The notes below the pieces were generated by a model that was not told where the DNA came from, ran no database searches, and saw only the letters and a program-made list of their open reading frames with translations. A program made the translations under genes and the position numbers. DNA of 64,000 bases from Intestinimonas timonensis (GTDB lineage: Bacteria; Bacillota; Clostridia; Oscillospirales; Oscillospiraceae): positions 1,130,505 to 1,194,504 of the forward strand of contig NZ_LR130816.1 of assembly GCF_900626145.1 (NCBI RefSeq), in the 5' to 3' direction. Below, piece after piece: positions 7,190 through 16,042 of this stretch (position 1 is its first letter; each line of letters opens with the position of its first letter).

Positions 7190-7194
7190 CTGGC
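7190..7194 (+). other. Right junction of the IME with virD4 (attachment site core)
   Basis: Upstream of 7192 the virD4 frame meets a TGA stop at 7177-7179; from the GGC codon at 7192 it is open and family-like. At the other end of the window the virD4 N-terminal half breaks after GCTGG at 63826-63830. The common bases TGG (7191-7193 and 63828-63830) mark the likely crossover, as expected for a serine recombinase acting at a central dinucleotide. Confidence 0.65.
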
Positions 7195-8022
7195 AAGACG
7201 GCTAAGTCGATCTTAATTAGCTGCGGTGCCAGACTTGCCCCGTTTGACATTAAGGAAGTCCGGGAGATTACCATGTATGACGAGCTGGAGCTTGACCTGG
7301 TGGGCGACAGAAAAACGGCTCTGTTCTTTATTATCAGTGATACGGATGCGACATTTAACTTTCTTGTCAGTATGGCTTATACCCAGCTATTTAACCTGCT
7401 CTGTGAGCGGGCGGATGATAAATTCGGCGGCAGGCTCCCGGTCCATGTGCGGTGCCTGATTGACGAGGCGGCCAATATCGGCCAAATCCCGAACCTGGAA
7501 AAGCTGATGGCAACGATCCGTTCAAGAGAAATATCCGCCTGCCTGGTATTGCAGGCCCAGAGCCAGCTCAAAGCGCTTTATAAGGACAACATGGACACGA
7601 TCATAGGCAACTGTGATTCTTCTCTTTTCCTGGGCGGTAAGGAGGAAACCACCTTGAAAAGCTGGAACGCCCTGTTGGGGAAAGAGACCATTGATATGTA
7701 TAACACCAGCGTTACGAAGGGTACCCAGGAATCCCACGGGCAGAACTTCCAAAAGCTGGGGAAAGATTTAATGTCCGTTGACGAGCTTGCGGTGATGGAT
7801 GGCGGCAAATGCCTCCTGCAGATCAGGGGCGTGCGTCCCTTCCTGTCCCGGAAGTACGATATTACCAAACACCCGAATTACAAATATCTTTCGGATTTTG
7901 ATGAAAAGAACGCCTTTGACATAGAGAAATACCTGTCTACAAGGCTGCCTGTACGTCCCAGAGAGTTGTACCCCAACTATGAGATCACGCCGGAAGAACT
8001 GGCAGCACAGACAACCGCGTAA
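7192..8022 (+). CDS. VirD4/TraG coupling protein, C-terminal half (5' part displaced)
   Basis: The encoded sequence runs from Gly-Lys-Thr-Ala-Lys-Ser through KTALFFIISDTDATFNFLVS and LIDEAANIGQIPNLEKLMAT (Walker B region and the TraG/VirD4 C-terminal ATPase half). It lacks the Walker A part, which lies in front of the insertion. The first usable start inside is ATG 7273, so any product would be inactive. Homologous coupling proteins feed relaxase-DNA complexes to the type IV secretion channel. A complementary N-terminal half is at 62875-63830; joined, they give one continuous protein. Confidence 0.85.
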   Translation, partial: GKTAKSILISCGARLAPFDIKEVREITMYDELELDLVGDRKTALFFIISDTDATFNFLVSMAYTQLFNLLCERADDKFGGRLPVHVRCLIDEAANIGQIPNLEKLMATIRSREISACLVLQAQSQLKALYKDNMDTIIGNCDSSLFLGGKEETTLKSWNALLGKETIDMYNTSVTKGTQESHGQNFQKLGKDLMSVDELAVMDGGKCLLQIRGVRPFLSRKYDITKHPNYKYLSDFDEKNAFDIEKYLSTRLPVRPRELYPNYEITPEELAAQTTA

Positions 8023-8088
8023 AATTCCACTGTATTATTTCCTTATTATATGGTGGACTTTTATATACCCTTTGGAAAGGAGGTGCCT

Positions 8089-8262
8089 ATTGCGGATTCG
8101 CGATTCTCCCTGACAACTGAATATTCCCCGCAGGTCTTACCCTGCCCCTTATGCCGCTGTCATGTTTTTGTAGGTTTTCTATTTAAGCATGGCGGCGGCT
8201 TTTTTCGTTTCAGGCCCAATGCGGCCATAACAATAAATTTTATAAATATTAAGGAGGACTAA
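8089..8262 (+). CDS. Possible small protein between virD4 and maff2
   Basis: AAAGGAGG at 8076-8083 is followed by in-frame ATT at 8089 (or GTG at 8083 inside the ribosome-binding site) opening a 57-residue frame that ends 4 bp before maff2. It contains a CPLCRCH cluster. It could equally be a leader region; there is no family support. The rest of 8023-8088 holds nothing I recognise. Confidence 0.3.
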   Translation: MADSRFSLTTEYSPQVLPCPLCRCHVFVGFLFKHGGGFFRFRPNAAITINFINIKED

Positions 8263-8266
8263 TTTT

Positions 8267-8381
8267 ATGGCATTTTTCGCAAGTGCGATTGACACTTTGA
8301 AAATTCTCGTGATTGCCCTGGGCGCGGGTCTCGGCGCATGGGGTGTCATCAACCTTCTGGAAGGATATGGAAATGACAATC
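8267..8381 (+). CDS. Maff2 family mobile-element membrane protein, exon 1
   Basis: The first 38 codons of a small hydrophobic protein (MAFFASAIDTLKILVIALGA...) of the Maff2 family, found next to VirD4 in Tn1549-type ICEs and presumed to be a pilin-like or channel component. AAGGAGG at 8251-8257 sets the ATG. After Asn-Asp-Asn and one base of a Pro codon, a group II intron begins. Exon 2 is at 11152-11252; splicing gives a 71-residue protein with two membrane segments. Unspliced RNA gives a truncated peptide. Confidence 0.85.
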
Positions 8382-9117
8382 GTGCGACACGTTCGTAAGT
8401 GAAAAGCTTGCGCACAAAGTCGAAGGGCAATTGTAGCCCGAAACTTTGGAGAACTGATATTCCGATGGGTGAAATGAGGGGGTAACGTCCCGAAGCGCCA
8501 CCCTGATACTCCGAATGGCGGGGAGCATGCAACGGCTCTCTCCAAAAGTTTATAGAGCTCGGTGAAGTCGGCAGAGAGCAACCGTAAGACTGGTTTTCAG
8601 ACCAGACACGAAAGCTGTCCAGAGGTGGATGGTGTTGCCTATATGCCGGGGGTCGGATATCCATGGTGAGAATGTATGAAAATACTGACGAAATTCCGAA
8701 TGTACGAGTCTAAACGTTGATGCTGTCGAAAGGCGGTACACCTTTCATGGTGGTATCTGTGGGCGAGTAAAATTGGTTGTTATGAAAGTCCATGCATCGT
8801 TACAGGCGGTGCGGTTATGCATGACCAGATACAGGCTTAGAGGAAGAACCTAAAGATGTCCAATGATAGGAATATCGGAACGTGGAAAGCTGGGGATACG
8901 GAGGCGGTTGCAAGCCAATGATGTGGTGGATGGGAATACCTTCGCGAGAGGGCAATAACCATTCTTTATTCCAGTGAGAGTAGTGGCACAGTACCTGTGA
9001 AGCCGTGAATAAGTAAGCGGTGGAGGGATAGCCACAAGTCGAATTCAGCAAAGAAAATGAAAACACAACAAACACAGCTTCGAGTATGACAAAGAAAATC
9101 CAAACCGAAGGGAGAGG

Positions 9118-11004
9118 ATGCCTGTGTTGACTTCGGGGCAGCAAGAAAGGAAAAGTAAACAGAGAAAAATCCGCAACTCAGAGTATTACGACATGGAAGG
9201 TACTTTTGACAGGCTGTATGCAGAAAGTAAGAAAGATAAAACCTTCAACCATCTGATGGAAATCATCGAGAGTGAAGAAAATATCAAGCTTGCATACAGA
9301 ACGATAAAGAAGAATACAGGAAGTGATACTTCGGGAGTGGATAAAAGGACGATAGCCGACCTTGCAAAGTTAAGCGAGGAAGAATACGTCCGTCTCATAC
9401 GGAAACAATTCAGTAATTATCATCCACGACCCGTAAGGCGAGTGGAGATACCAAAGCCCAATGGAAAGACCAGACCTCTGGGAATTCCAACTATCGTAGA
9501 TCGGATCGTACAGCAATGTATTTTGCAGGTCATGGAGCCGATATGTGAAGCAAAATTCAGTGAGAACTCCAACGGGTTCCGCCCGAACCGTTCCGCTGAG
9601 ACTGCTATTGCGCAATGCATGAGGCTGATACAGGTACAGCATCTGTACCATGTGGTTGACCTCGATATTAAAGGCTTCTTTGATAATATCAGCCATACAA
9701 AGCTGATTCGTCAGATATGGGCATTGGGAATCCGGGACAAAAAGCTGTTATGCATTATAAAAGAGATGCTGAAAGCACCTGTTGTTCTGCCAAATGGGGA
9801 GAAAACATATCCCACACGGGGTACCCCGCAAGGCGGTATTTTGTCGCCATTGCTGGCAAACATCGTATTGAATGAACTGGATTGGTGGATTGCTTCCCAG
9901 TGGGAGCAGATGCCAACAAAAACAAAATTCAAAACAAGGAGCAATGCGCAGGGAACAGAGATTAAGAGCCACGCCTACAGGGCTCTGCGCCGGAGCAGAC
10001 TAAAAGAGATGCATGCAGTTCGGTACGCAGATGATTTTAAAATTTTCTGCGCAACACATGAGGATGCTGTAAGAGCATACAAGGCAACAGAGTTATGGCT
10101 AAAGGACAGGCTGGGGCTGGAAATCAGCCCTGACAAATCCAAAGTAGTTAATCTCAAAAGACAGTATTCTGATTTTCTCGGGTTCAAACTGAAAGTCCGT
10201 AAAAAGGGTAAGAAATATGTAGTTCGGTCTCATATGAGCGATAAAGCATACAAAAAGGCTCATGAAAAAGTCTCGGAAGAAGTAAAGAAACTGGCTCATT
10301 CGTCAGATGATAATGCTCAGTTCATGCAGCTTCAGAAATACAACTCTGTAGTTGCCGGACTTCATGAATACTATTGTATTTCTACAGAAGTATCTCATGA
10401 CTTCAGCAGACTTGCCTTCAGTATCAACAAACAGCTCAGAAACAGACTGAAAGGTGACTTATCCAAAAAGGGACAACTCAGAAATGGGTTCATCAAAGAA
10501 AAATATGGAGCAAGCAGACAGATGAGGTTCCTTCATGGACGTCCGGTGGTTCCACTGGGATATGTCCAGTCAAAGAATGCCCAGCATAAAAGGAAATCCA
10601 TCAATAAATATACGGTCAAAGGTCGGGAACAGATTCATAAGAATCTTGCAATCGACACAGCGACAATGTTATGGCTGATGAGAAATCCTGTAAAAGGCAG
10701 AACCATTGAATATGCGGATAACCGTATTTCTTTGTATGCGGCACAGTATGGTAAATGTGCAGTGACAGGAATTCCGATGGATTCTCACGATATTCACTGC
10801 CACCATAAAGTGCCGGTTAGCAATGGCGGTTCGGATGAATACGCAAATCTTATTCTTGTCAGCAAAGCGGTTCATATCCTTATCCATGCTTCTTCAGAAC
10901 CTACGATTGAGAAGTATCTGAAATCCTTAAATCTTGACAATAAACAAATAGAAAAGCTTAACAAACTTCGTTCTATGGCAGAAATGCCACCTATTATTCT
11001 TTGA
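9118..11004 (+). CDS. ltrA: Group II intron reverse transcriptase/maturase with HNH endonuclease
   Basis: A 628-residue intron-encoded protein. The reverse transcriptase domain includes RPLGIPTIVDRIVQQCI, NGFRPNRSAETAI, TPQGGILSPLLANIVL and the catalytic YADD at residues 303-306. A maturase (X) domain follows (about 390-500), then a C-terminal HNH domain with CAVTGIPMDSHDIHCHHKVP and NGGSDEYANL (about 545-600). It splices and mobilises its own intron by target-primed reverse transcription. GGGAGAGG precedes the ATG. All key residues seem present, so the intron may be mobile. Confidence 0.95.
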   Translation: MPVLTSGQQERKSKQRKIRNSEYYDMEGTFDRLYAESKKDKTFNHLMEIIESEENIKLAYRTIKKNTGSDTSGVDKRTIADLAKLSEEEYVRLIRKQFSNYHPRPVRRVEIPKPNGKTRPLGIPTIVDRIVQQCILQVMEPICEAKFSENSNGFRPNRSAETAIAQCMRLIQVQHLYHVVDLDIKGFFDNISHTKLIRQIWALGIRDKKLLCIIKEMLKAPVVLPNGEKTYPTRGTPQGGILSPLLANIVLNELDWWIASQWEQMPTKTKFKTRSNAQGTEIKSHAYRALRRSRLKEMHAVRYADDFKIFCATHEDAVRAYKATELWLKDRLGLEISPDKSKVVNLKRQYSDFLGFKLKVRKKGKKYVVRSHMSDKAYKKAHEKVSEEVKKLAHSSDDNAQFMQLQKYNSVVAGLHEYYCISTEVSHDFSRLAFSINKQLRNRLKGDLSKKGQLRNGFIKEKYGASRQMRFLHGRPVVPLGYVQSKNAQHKRKSINKYTVKGREQIHKNLAIDTATMLWLMRNPVKGRTIEYADNRISLYAAQYGKCAVTGIPMDSHDIHCHHKVPVSNGGSDEYANLILVSKAVHILIHASSEPTIEKYLKSLNLDNKQIEKLNKLRSMAEMPPIIL

Positions 11005-11065
11005 ATTTAATGCTGTAACGAAGTGTGTAAGTTGTGTTTAAAAGCCCTGGACGGCTGAATTCGAT

Positions 11066-11151
11066 GGAGCGCCGTGTGCGGTGAAAGTCGCATGCACGGT
11101 GTGGAGCGGGGGAAAATCCGGAGATAACTTCAAAGGATTACCTATCGCTAT
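11066..11151 (+). ncRNA. Group II intron domains V and VI
   Basis: The segment 11067-11103 contains AGC, then GCCGTG...TGAAAGTCGCA...CACGGT, the compact hairpin with GAAA tetraloop of domain V. A second stem (11107-11141, GGGGGAAAATCC...GGATTACC) is domain VI, which should carry the branch-point A. The intron ends at T11151. Confidence 0.8.
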
Positions 11152-11252
11152 CTGGGGCCAAATCACAGGGAATGAAACAGCTTATGGCGGGCGGCGGTAT
11201 CGCCCTGGTGGGTGCCACGCTGATTCCGCTCCTGTCCGGCCTGTTCGGTTAA
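11152..11252 (+). CDS. Maff2 family mobile-element membrane protein, exon 2
   Basis: These 101 bases continue the Maff2 frame after intron removal: GAKSQGMKQLMAGGGIALVG and then a hydrophobic end before TAA at 11250-11252. Without splicing this part is not translated from the maff2 start. Confidence 0.85.
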
Positions 11253-11258
11253 TAGCCG

Positions 11259-12122
11259 ATGGGCAGTCTGTTTGACTGGATAACAGACTGGATTAAAGAG
11301 GGCCTGATCGAAGCGATCACCGGGCAGTACACCAGTATTTTTGAATCGGTAAACAGCCAGGTCGCGGATGTGGCCGGGCAGGTCGGACAGACCCCGCAGG
11401 GCTGGAATGGCGGCGTGTTCAGTATGATCCAGAATCTTTCTGAAACCGTCGTCATTCCCATTGCGGGCATTATTCTGACCTTTGTGCTGGTATATGAGCT
11501 GATTCAGATGATTTTGGAAAAGAACAACATGCACGATTTTGATACGTTCAATATCTTCAAGTGGATTTTCAAGACCTTTGTAGCCACCTACCTGCTCACC
11601 AACTGCTTTACGATTGTCATGGCGGTGTTTGATGTCGCCCAACATGTGGTATCGCAGAGCGCCGGCGTAATAAACGGAAATCTGGATGTCACAGCGGCTT
11701 TGGCTGACCTGGAAACGCAGCTTGAAGCAATGGGGATGTGGGAGCTGATTGGTCTGTGGCTGGAAACCAACATCATCAACCTGTGCATGTGGGTACTGTC
11801 CATCGTGATCTTCGTCATTGTGTATGGCCGTATGATTGAGATATATCTTACGGTCAGTCTGGCACCCATACCGTTTTCCACAATGGCAAACCGTGAATGG
11901 GGACAGATGGGGACGAACTACCTTCGTTCCCTGTTTGCTCTGGGATTTCAGGGGTTCTTAATCCTGGTATGCGTCGCAATCTACGCGGTGCTGGTCCAGT
12001 CGATCCCCTCGTCCGGCGATATTCACGGTGCGATCTGGGGCACGGCAGGATATACCGTTCTGCTGGCCTTCGCCCTCTTTAAGACGGGCTCGTTATCAAA
12101 AAGTATTTTTAACTCGCATTAG
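11259..12122 (+). CDS. VirB6/TrbL-like conjugal transfer membrane protein
   Basis: A 287-residue polytopic membrane protein with about five or six hydrophobic segments (residues 65-90, 105-125, 170-200, 225-250, 260-280). Its position after Maff2 and before PrgI/VirB4 is that of the VirB6-like channel component of Tn1549-type systems. It starts 6 bp after the maff2 stop. Assignment rests on context, length and topology. Confidence 0.75.
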   Translation: MGSLFDWITDWIKEGLIEAITGQYTSIFESVNSQVADVAGQVGQTPQGWNGGVFSMIQNLSETVVIPIAGIILTFVLVYELIQMILEKNNMHDFDTFNIFKWIFKTFVATYLLTNCFTIVMAVFDVAQHVVSQSAGVINGNLDVTAALADLETQLEAMGMWELIGLWLETNIINLCMWVLSIVIFVIVYGRMIEIYLTVSLAPIPFSTMANREWGQMGTNYLRSLFALGFQGFLILVCVAIYAVLVQSIPSSGDIHGAIWGTAGYTVLLAFALFKTGSLSKSIFNSH

Positions 12123-12160
12123 CGGGTAACAACTACATTTATCAAGGAGGAACTTTCATT

Positions 12161-12604
12161 ATGAGTAAAACCAACACTGAACCCATGCAGCCGGAAACAC
12201 AGGCGTCCGAAGGCTTGAAGCTGGATGTAACCGTGCGCCCGATTGCCCCGATGGGAAACCTCTTGGCCTTTGCCAACGTGACGATTGGCGACTGCTTCAA
12301 GATCGACGGCTTCCGTATCTGCTCCGGCGAAAACGGTCTGTATGTCAACATGCCTTCCACCCAGGATAAGCAGGGCAAATGGAGGGATGTCTGCTGGCCG
12401 GTGACGGCGGACTTCCGCAGACAGCTCAATGATGCTCTGATCGAAGGGTACGGCCAGGCGATTGAAAATTTGCAGGCCACCCTTGAAGCGACCAGGGGCG
12501 CGGCGGAAAAGCCTTCCCTGACCGGCGCCTTGAAAGAAAATGCCGGAAAGGTCAAGACGCAGCCGGCAAAGCCCGCACCTGCCAAGAGTGAGCAGGCCCG
12601 CTGA
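12161..12604 (+). CDS. SpoVG-like protein
   Basis: A 147-residue protein whose residues 20-105 match the SpoVG fold: LDVTVRPIAPMGNLLAFANV, FKIDGFRICSGENGLYVNMP and CWPVTADFRRQLNDAL. Chromosomal SpoVG binds nucleic acid and regulates development; the ICE copy has an added Ala/Lys/Pro-rich tail. Its stop overlaps the next gene by one base pair of ATG (TGATG), so the two are coupled. Its role in the element is unknown. Confidence 0.75.
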   Translation: MSKTNTEPMQPETQASEGLKLDVTVRPIAPMGNLLAFANVTIGDCFKIDGFRICSGENGLYVNMPSTQDKQGKWRDVCWPVTADFRRQLNDALIEGYGQAIENLQATLEATRGAAEKPSLTGALKENAGKVKTQPAKPAPAKSEQAR

Positions 12605-13158
12605 TGGCGGAGGCCGGAAAATATGGCATTGTGTACGCGGACCCGCCCTGGCGCTATGATATGAAGCGCGGAAAAGGCGTGGCAGAAAACCATTACCCTA
12701 CCATGAGCATTGAAGAAATATGCGCACTGCCGGTTGCAGACCTTGCGGCCAAAGACAGTGCGCTTTTTCTATGGGCCACCTTCCCGCAGCTCAATGAGGC
12801 GTTCCGGGTGATCGAGGCATGGGGCTTCCACTATAAGACCCTGGCGTTTCTGTGGCTGAAGCAGAACCGGAAAGCCGATACATGGTTTTATGGGATGGGT
12901 TTCTGGACCCGCTCTAATGCGGAAGTGTGCCTGCTGGCAACACGCGGGCACCCAAAACGCCAGTGTGCAGGAATCCACCAGTTTGTGATCTCCCATATCG
13001 AGCAGCACAGCAAGAAGCCCGATGAAGTGCGGGACAAGATCGTAAAGCTCATGGGAGATCAGCCCAGGGTGGAGCTTTTTGCCAGGCAGCAGACGCCCGG
13101 CTGGGATGTGTGGGGCAACGAAGTGGATTGCAGTATCACAATGCCGCAGAATGGATAG
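12604..13158 (+). CDS. MT-A70 family adenine N6-methyltransferase
   Basis: A 184-residue protein with the catalytic DPPW motif (residues 13-16, YADPPWRYDMKRGKGV) and conserved ALFLWATFPQL and TRSNAEVCLLATRG. MT-A70 enzymes methylate adenine in DNA or RNA. It sits inside the transfer operon, so it could modify element DNA against restriction in the recipient. No restriction partner is present. Target sequence cannot be predicted. Confidence 0.82.
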   Translation: MAEAGKYGIVYADPPWRYDMKRGKGVAENHYPTMSIEEICALPVADLAAKDSALFLWATFPQLNEAFRVIEAWGFHYKTLAFLWLKQNRKADTWFYGMGFWTRSNAEVCLLATRGHPKRQCAGIHQFVISHIEQHSKKPDEVRDKIVKLMGDQPRVELFARQQTPGWDVWGNEVDCSITMPQNG

Positions 13159-13191
13159 AAAAGATTCTCGCAGATCGGAGGTGACAATGAA

Positions 13192-13626
13192 ATGCCTTAT
13201 GTACCCGTACCCAAAGACTTAACCAAAGTCAAGACCAAAGTTGCCGCTGGCCTGACAAAGCGCCAGCTTATTTGTTTCAGTCTGGCCGCGTTGGTGGGGC
13301 TGCCGGTATATTTCTTTACCCGCGGCACCATTGGCAATTCGGCGGCGGTGCTTCTTATGATCGGCCTGATGATGCCCTTTTTCTTCTTTGCCATGTATGA
13401 GAAGGACGGGCAGCCCGCCGAGAAATTGCTGAGGAATCGGCTCCGCTATAAGCTCTGGCCCAAGAACCGCCCTTACCGGACGGAAAATCTCTATAAATCT
13501 ATATCCAAAAAGGAGGTATCACAGATTGCCAAAAACCAAACAGCAGGAGGCGCAGAAAAAACGTCTGCAAAGAAACGTAAAGCAGGCAAAAAAGACCCGC
13601 GCCGAAGCAAGAAAGGCAGGAAGTAA
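13192..13626 (+). CDS. PrgI family transfer protein
   Basis: A 144-residue protein beginning MPYVPVPKDLTKVKTKVAAG with two adjacent membrane helices (about residues 25-45 and 50-70), as in PrgI proteins that precede VirB4 in Gram-positive conjugation systems and correspond to VirB3. The tail is very basic. GGAGGTGA precedes the ATG. The last 101 bases overlap the VirB4 gene in a different frame. Confidence 0.82.
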   Translation: MPYVPVPKDLTKVKTKVAAGLTKRQLICFSLAALVGLPVYFFTRGTIGNSAAVLLMIGLMMPFFFFAMYEKDGQPAEKLLRNRLRYKLWPKNRPYRTENLYKSISKKEVSQIAKNQTAGGAEKTSAKKRKAGKKDPRRSKKGRK

Positions 13627-15997
13627 AACTGCCTCTCCCGCCGGGCCGAAGAAAAAGCCCGGCTTTTTTTCCGGGCTGAAAGCGGACGCCCCGCAGACGG
13701 TCCAGCAGAGTATTCCCTATAAGGAAATGTACCGGGACGGTATCTGCCGTGTGAGCGGCAATTATTACACCAAGACGGTGCAGTTCTTTGATATTAACTA
13801 CCAGCTCGCGCAGGCGGATGACAAAGCGCAGATTTTTGAAGGCTACTGCGATTTTCTCAATTACTTTGACGCCTCGATCCATGTGCAGCTCACCTTCATC
13901 AACCAGCGGGCCAACATGCAGGACTTTGTTCGGAGCATAGATATTCCTACCCGCGGGGACGAATATGACGGAATCCGCAGGGAGTACGCGGATATGCTGA
14001 AGAACCAGCTCCAAAAGGGCAACAACGGCCTTACCAAGCGGAAATATATCACGTTTGGGATTGAAGCGGAGGACCTTCGCACGGCGAAAATGCGTCTGGA
14101 ACGGATCGAAACGGATGTGTTGGGGAACTTCAAAGCCCTGGGTGCGCAGGCAAGGCCCCTGAACGGGCTGGAACGCCTGGAGCTTTTGCACAGCCAGCTC
14201 CACCCGGACGGCCAGGAGAAATTTCATTTTACCTGGAGCGACCTGCCAAAAACCGGGCTCTCCACAAAGGACTTTATCGCCCCTTCCGGCCTCTCCTTCT
14301 CTCAGGACGGTAAGACCTTCCGGGTGGGCGACCATTCCGGTGCGGTGTCCTTCTTGCAGATTTTGGCCCCGGAGCTGACGGACCGGCTGCTTGCCGACCT
14401 TCTGGATTTGAATGATGCCGTAACGGTGAACCTTCATATCCAGTCTATCGACCAGGCGCAGGCGATTAAGAACATCAAACGCAAGATGTCCGATTTGCAG
14501 AAAATGACGATTGAGGAACAGAAAAAAGCGGTCCGCTCTGGTTACGATATGGACATCATACCTACCGACCTTGCCACTTATGGCGAAGAAGCGAAAAATC
14601 TCTTGCAGGATTTGCAGAGCAGGAATGAAAGGATGTTCCTTGTGACGGTGCTGGTGGAGAATATCGCCCCGAAGCGCCAAAAGCTGTTTAACGATGTTTT
14701 CGCCGCTTCCGGTGTGGCGCAGAAATACAACTGTGCCCTGAAACGGCTGGACTTCCAGCAGGAACAGGGCCTTATGTCCTCTTTATGCCTGGGACAGAAC
14801 CAGATCGAGATCGAGCGGGGGCTTACCACCAGCAGCACGGCCATTTTTGTGCCTTTTACCACCTGCGAACTGTTCCAGGAGGGCGAGGCTTTGTATTACG
14901 GTCTCAATGCCCTTAGCAACAACCTAATCATGGCGAACCGCAAGAACCTGAAAAACCCCAACGGCCTGTTTCTGGGAACGCCCGGCAGCGGCAAGTCTTT
15001 CTCTGCCAAGCGTGAGATCGTCAATGTGTTCCTTCTGACGGAGGACGACATCATCATAGCAGACCCGGAAAATGAGTACGGGCCTTTGGTAAAGCAGTTC
15101 GGAGCCCAGGGGCAGGTCATAGACATTTCCCCTAACTCCACCAATTACATCAATCCGATGGACATTAACCTGGACTATTCGGACGATGAAAACCCGATCA
15201 CCCTGAAAAGTGATTTTATTCTGTCTTTGTGTGACCTTATCATCGGCGGCAAGGAAGGGCTTTCTCCCATTGAAAAGACGATCATTGACCGCTGCACAAG
15301 GCTTGTGTACCGGGACTATTTGCAGGACCCGCGCCCGGAAAATATGCCGATCCTGGGGGACCTGTACGACCTCCTTCGCAAACAGAGCGAGCCGGAGGCA
15401 CAGAATATCGCAACGGCGCTGGAAATCTACGTCAACGGTTCCTTAAATGTATTTAACCACCGTTCTAACATTGACATGAATAAACACCGGGTACTGTGCT
15501 TCCAGTTGAAGTCTTTGGGTAAGGCCCTGAAAGAGATCGGTCTTTTAATCATGCAGGATGCAGTCTGGAATCGTGTTACGGCCAACCGCTCCAAACATAA
15601 GACGACCTGGTTCTATATAGATGAATTTCACCTTCTCCTGAAAGGCCAGACAGGGAGTTTTAGCGTCGAAATTTGGAAAAGGTTTAGAAAATGGGGAGGG
15701 ATTCCGAGCGGCTTAACTCAGAATGTGAAGGACCTGCTGGCTTCCAGGGAGATCGAGAACATTTTTGAGAACTCAGATTTTATCTACATGCTCAACCAGG
15801 CTCAGGGAGACCGGCAGATTTTGGCGAAGCAGTTAGGCATTTCGCCCCACCAGCTTTCCTATGTGACCCATTCCGGCCCCGGCGAGGGCCTTTTGTTTTT
15901 CGGCAACGTGATTATTCCTTTTGTCGATCACTTCCCGAAGGACACCCTTTTGTATTCGGTCCTTACCACAAGGCCGGATGAAGTGGCAGGCGCATGA
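13526..15997 (+). CDS. VirB4/TraE-like conjugation ATPase
   Basis: An 823-residue cytoplasmic ATPase that energises the type IV secretion channel. Walker A is GTPGSGKS (residues 484-491), Walker B lies in TTWFYIDEFHLLL, and the family motif FIYMLNQAQGDRQILAKQLG follows. The TTG at 13526 lies 8 nt after AAGGAGG and inside the PrgI gene. No frame damage is visible. It is the best marker for an intact channel gene set. Confidence 0.92.
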   Translation: MPKTKQQEAQKKRLQRNVKQAKKTRAEARKAGSKTASPAGPKKKPGFFSGLKADAPQTVQQSIPYKEMYRDGICRVSGNYYTKTVQFFDINYQLAQADDKAQIFEGYCDFLNYFDASIHVQLTFINQRANMQDFVRSIDIPTRGDEYDGIRREYADMLKNQLQKGNNGLTKRKYITFGIEAEDLRTAKMRLERIETDVLGNFKALGAQARPLNGLERLELLHSQLHPDGQEKFHFTWSDLPKTGLSTKDFIAPSGLSFSQDGKTFRVGDHSGAVSFLQILAPELTDRLLADLLDLNDAVTVNLHIQSIDQAQAIKNIKRKMSDLQKMTIEEQKKAVRSGYDMDIIPTDLATYGEEAKNLLQDLQSRNERMFLVTVLVENIAPKRQKLFNDVFAASGVAQKYNCALKRLDFQQEQGLMSSLCLGQNQIEIERGLTTSSTAIFVPFTTCELFQEGEALYYGLNALSNNLIMANRKNLKNPNGLFLGTPGSGKSFSAKREIVNVFLLTEDDIIIADPENEYGPLVKQFGAQGQVIDISPNSTNYINPMDINLDYSDDENPITLKSDFILSLCDLIIGGKEGLSPIEKTIIDRCTRLVYRDYLQDPRPENMPILGDLYDLLRKQSEPEAQNIATALEIYVNGSLNVFNHRSNIDMNKHRVLCFQLKSLGKALKEIGLLIMQDAVWNRVTANRSKHKTTWFYIDEFHLLLKGQTGSFSVEIWKRFRKWGGIPSGLTQNVKDLLASREIENIFENSDFIYMLNQAQGDRQILAKQLGISPHQLSYVTHSGPGEGLLFFGNVIIPFVDHFPKDTLLYSVLTTRPDEVAGA

Positions 15998-16042
15998 GCG
16001 CCGGCAGACCAACAAAGATAATTCAGACTGGAGGTGATGGAT

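Larger units (their letters stand above)
1..7193 (+). mobile_element. Right part of an integrative mobilizable element inserted in virD4
   Basis: This block holds a MOBQ relaxase with an adjacent oriT, replication genes (replisome organizer, DnaC-like ATPase), sigma-4-like regulators, a toxin-antitoxin pair and TnpW, but no type IV secretion genes. It ends exactly where the reading frame of the coupling protein VirD4 resumes, at the Gly codon 7192-7194. Its own recombinase is not visible because the left end lies outside the window. TnpW is typical of Tn4451/TnpX-type elements, so a large serine recombinase is expected. The boundary is inferred from the broken virD4 frame, not from a seen duplication. 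Confidence 0.75.
8382..11151 (+). mobile_element. Group II intron interrupting maff2
   Basis: The intron starts with GTGCGACACG, a typical bacterial group II 5' end, and finishes with CTATCGCTAT after a recognisable domain V and VI. It encodes a reverse transcriptase/maturase at 9118. Removing 8382-11151 joins C of 8381 with CT of 11152-11153 into a Pro codon and restores the Maff2 frame, giving Asn-Pro-Gly-Ala-Lys-Ser. The 736 bp before the ORF are the ribozyme domains I-IV and hold no other gene. It lies on the same strand as the host gene, as needed for splicing. Confidence 0.92.

Noticed and set aside
7164..7205. Short ORF starting at ATG 7164 across the IME-virD4 junction
   Set aside because: It is 13 codons long, out of frame with virD4 and lacks a ribosome site; it probably arises by chance.
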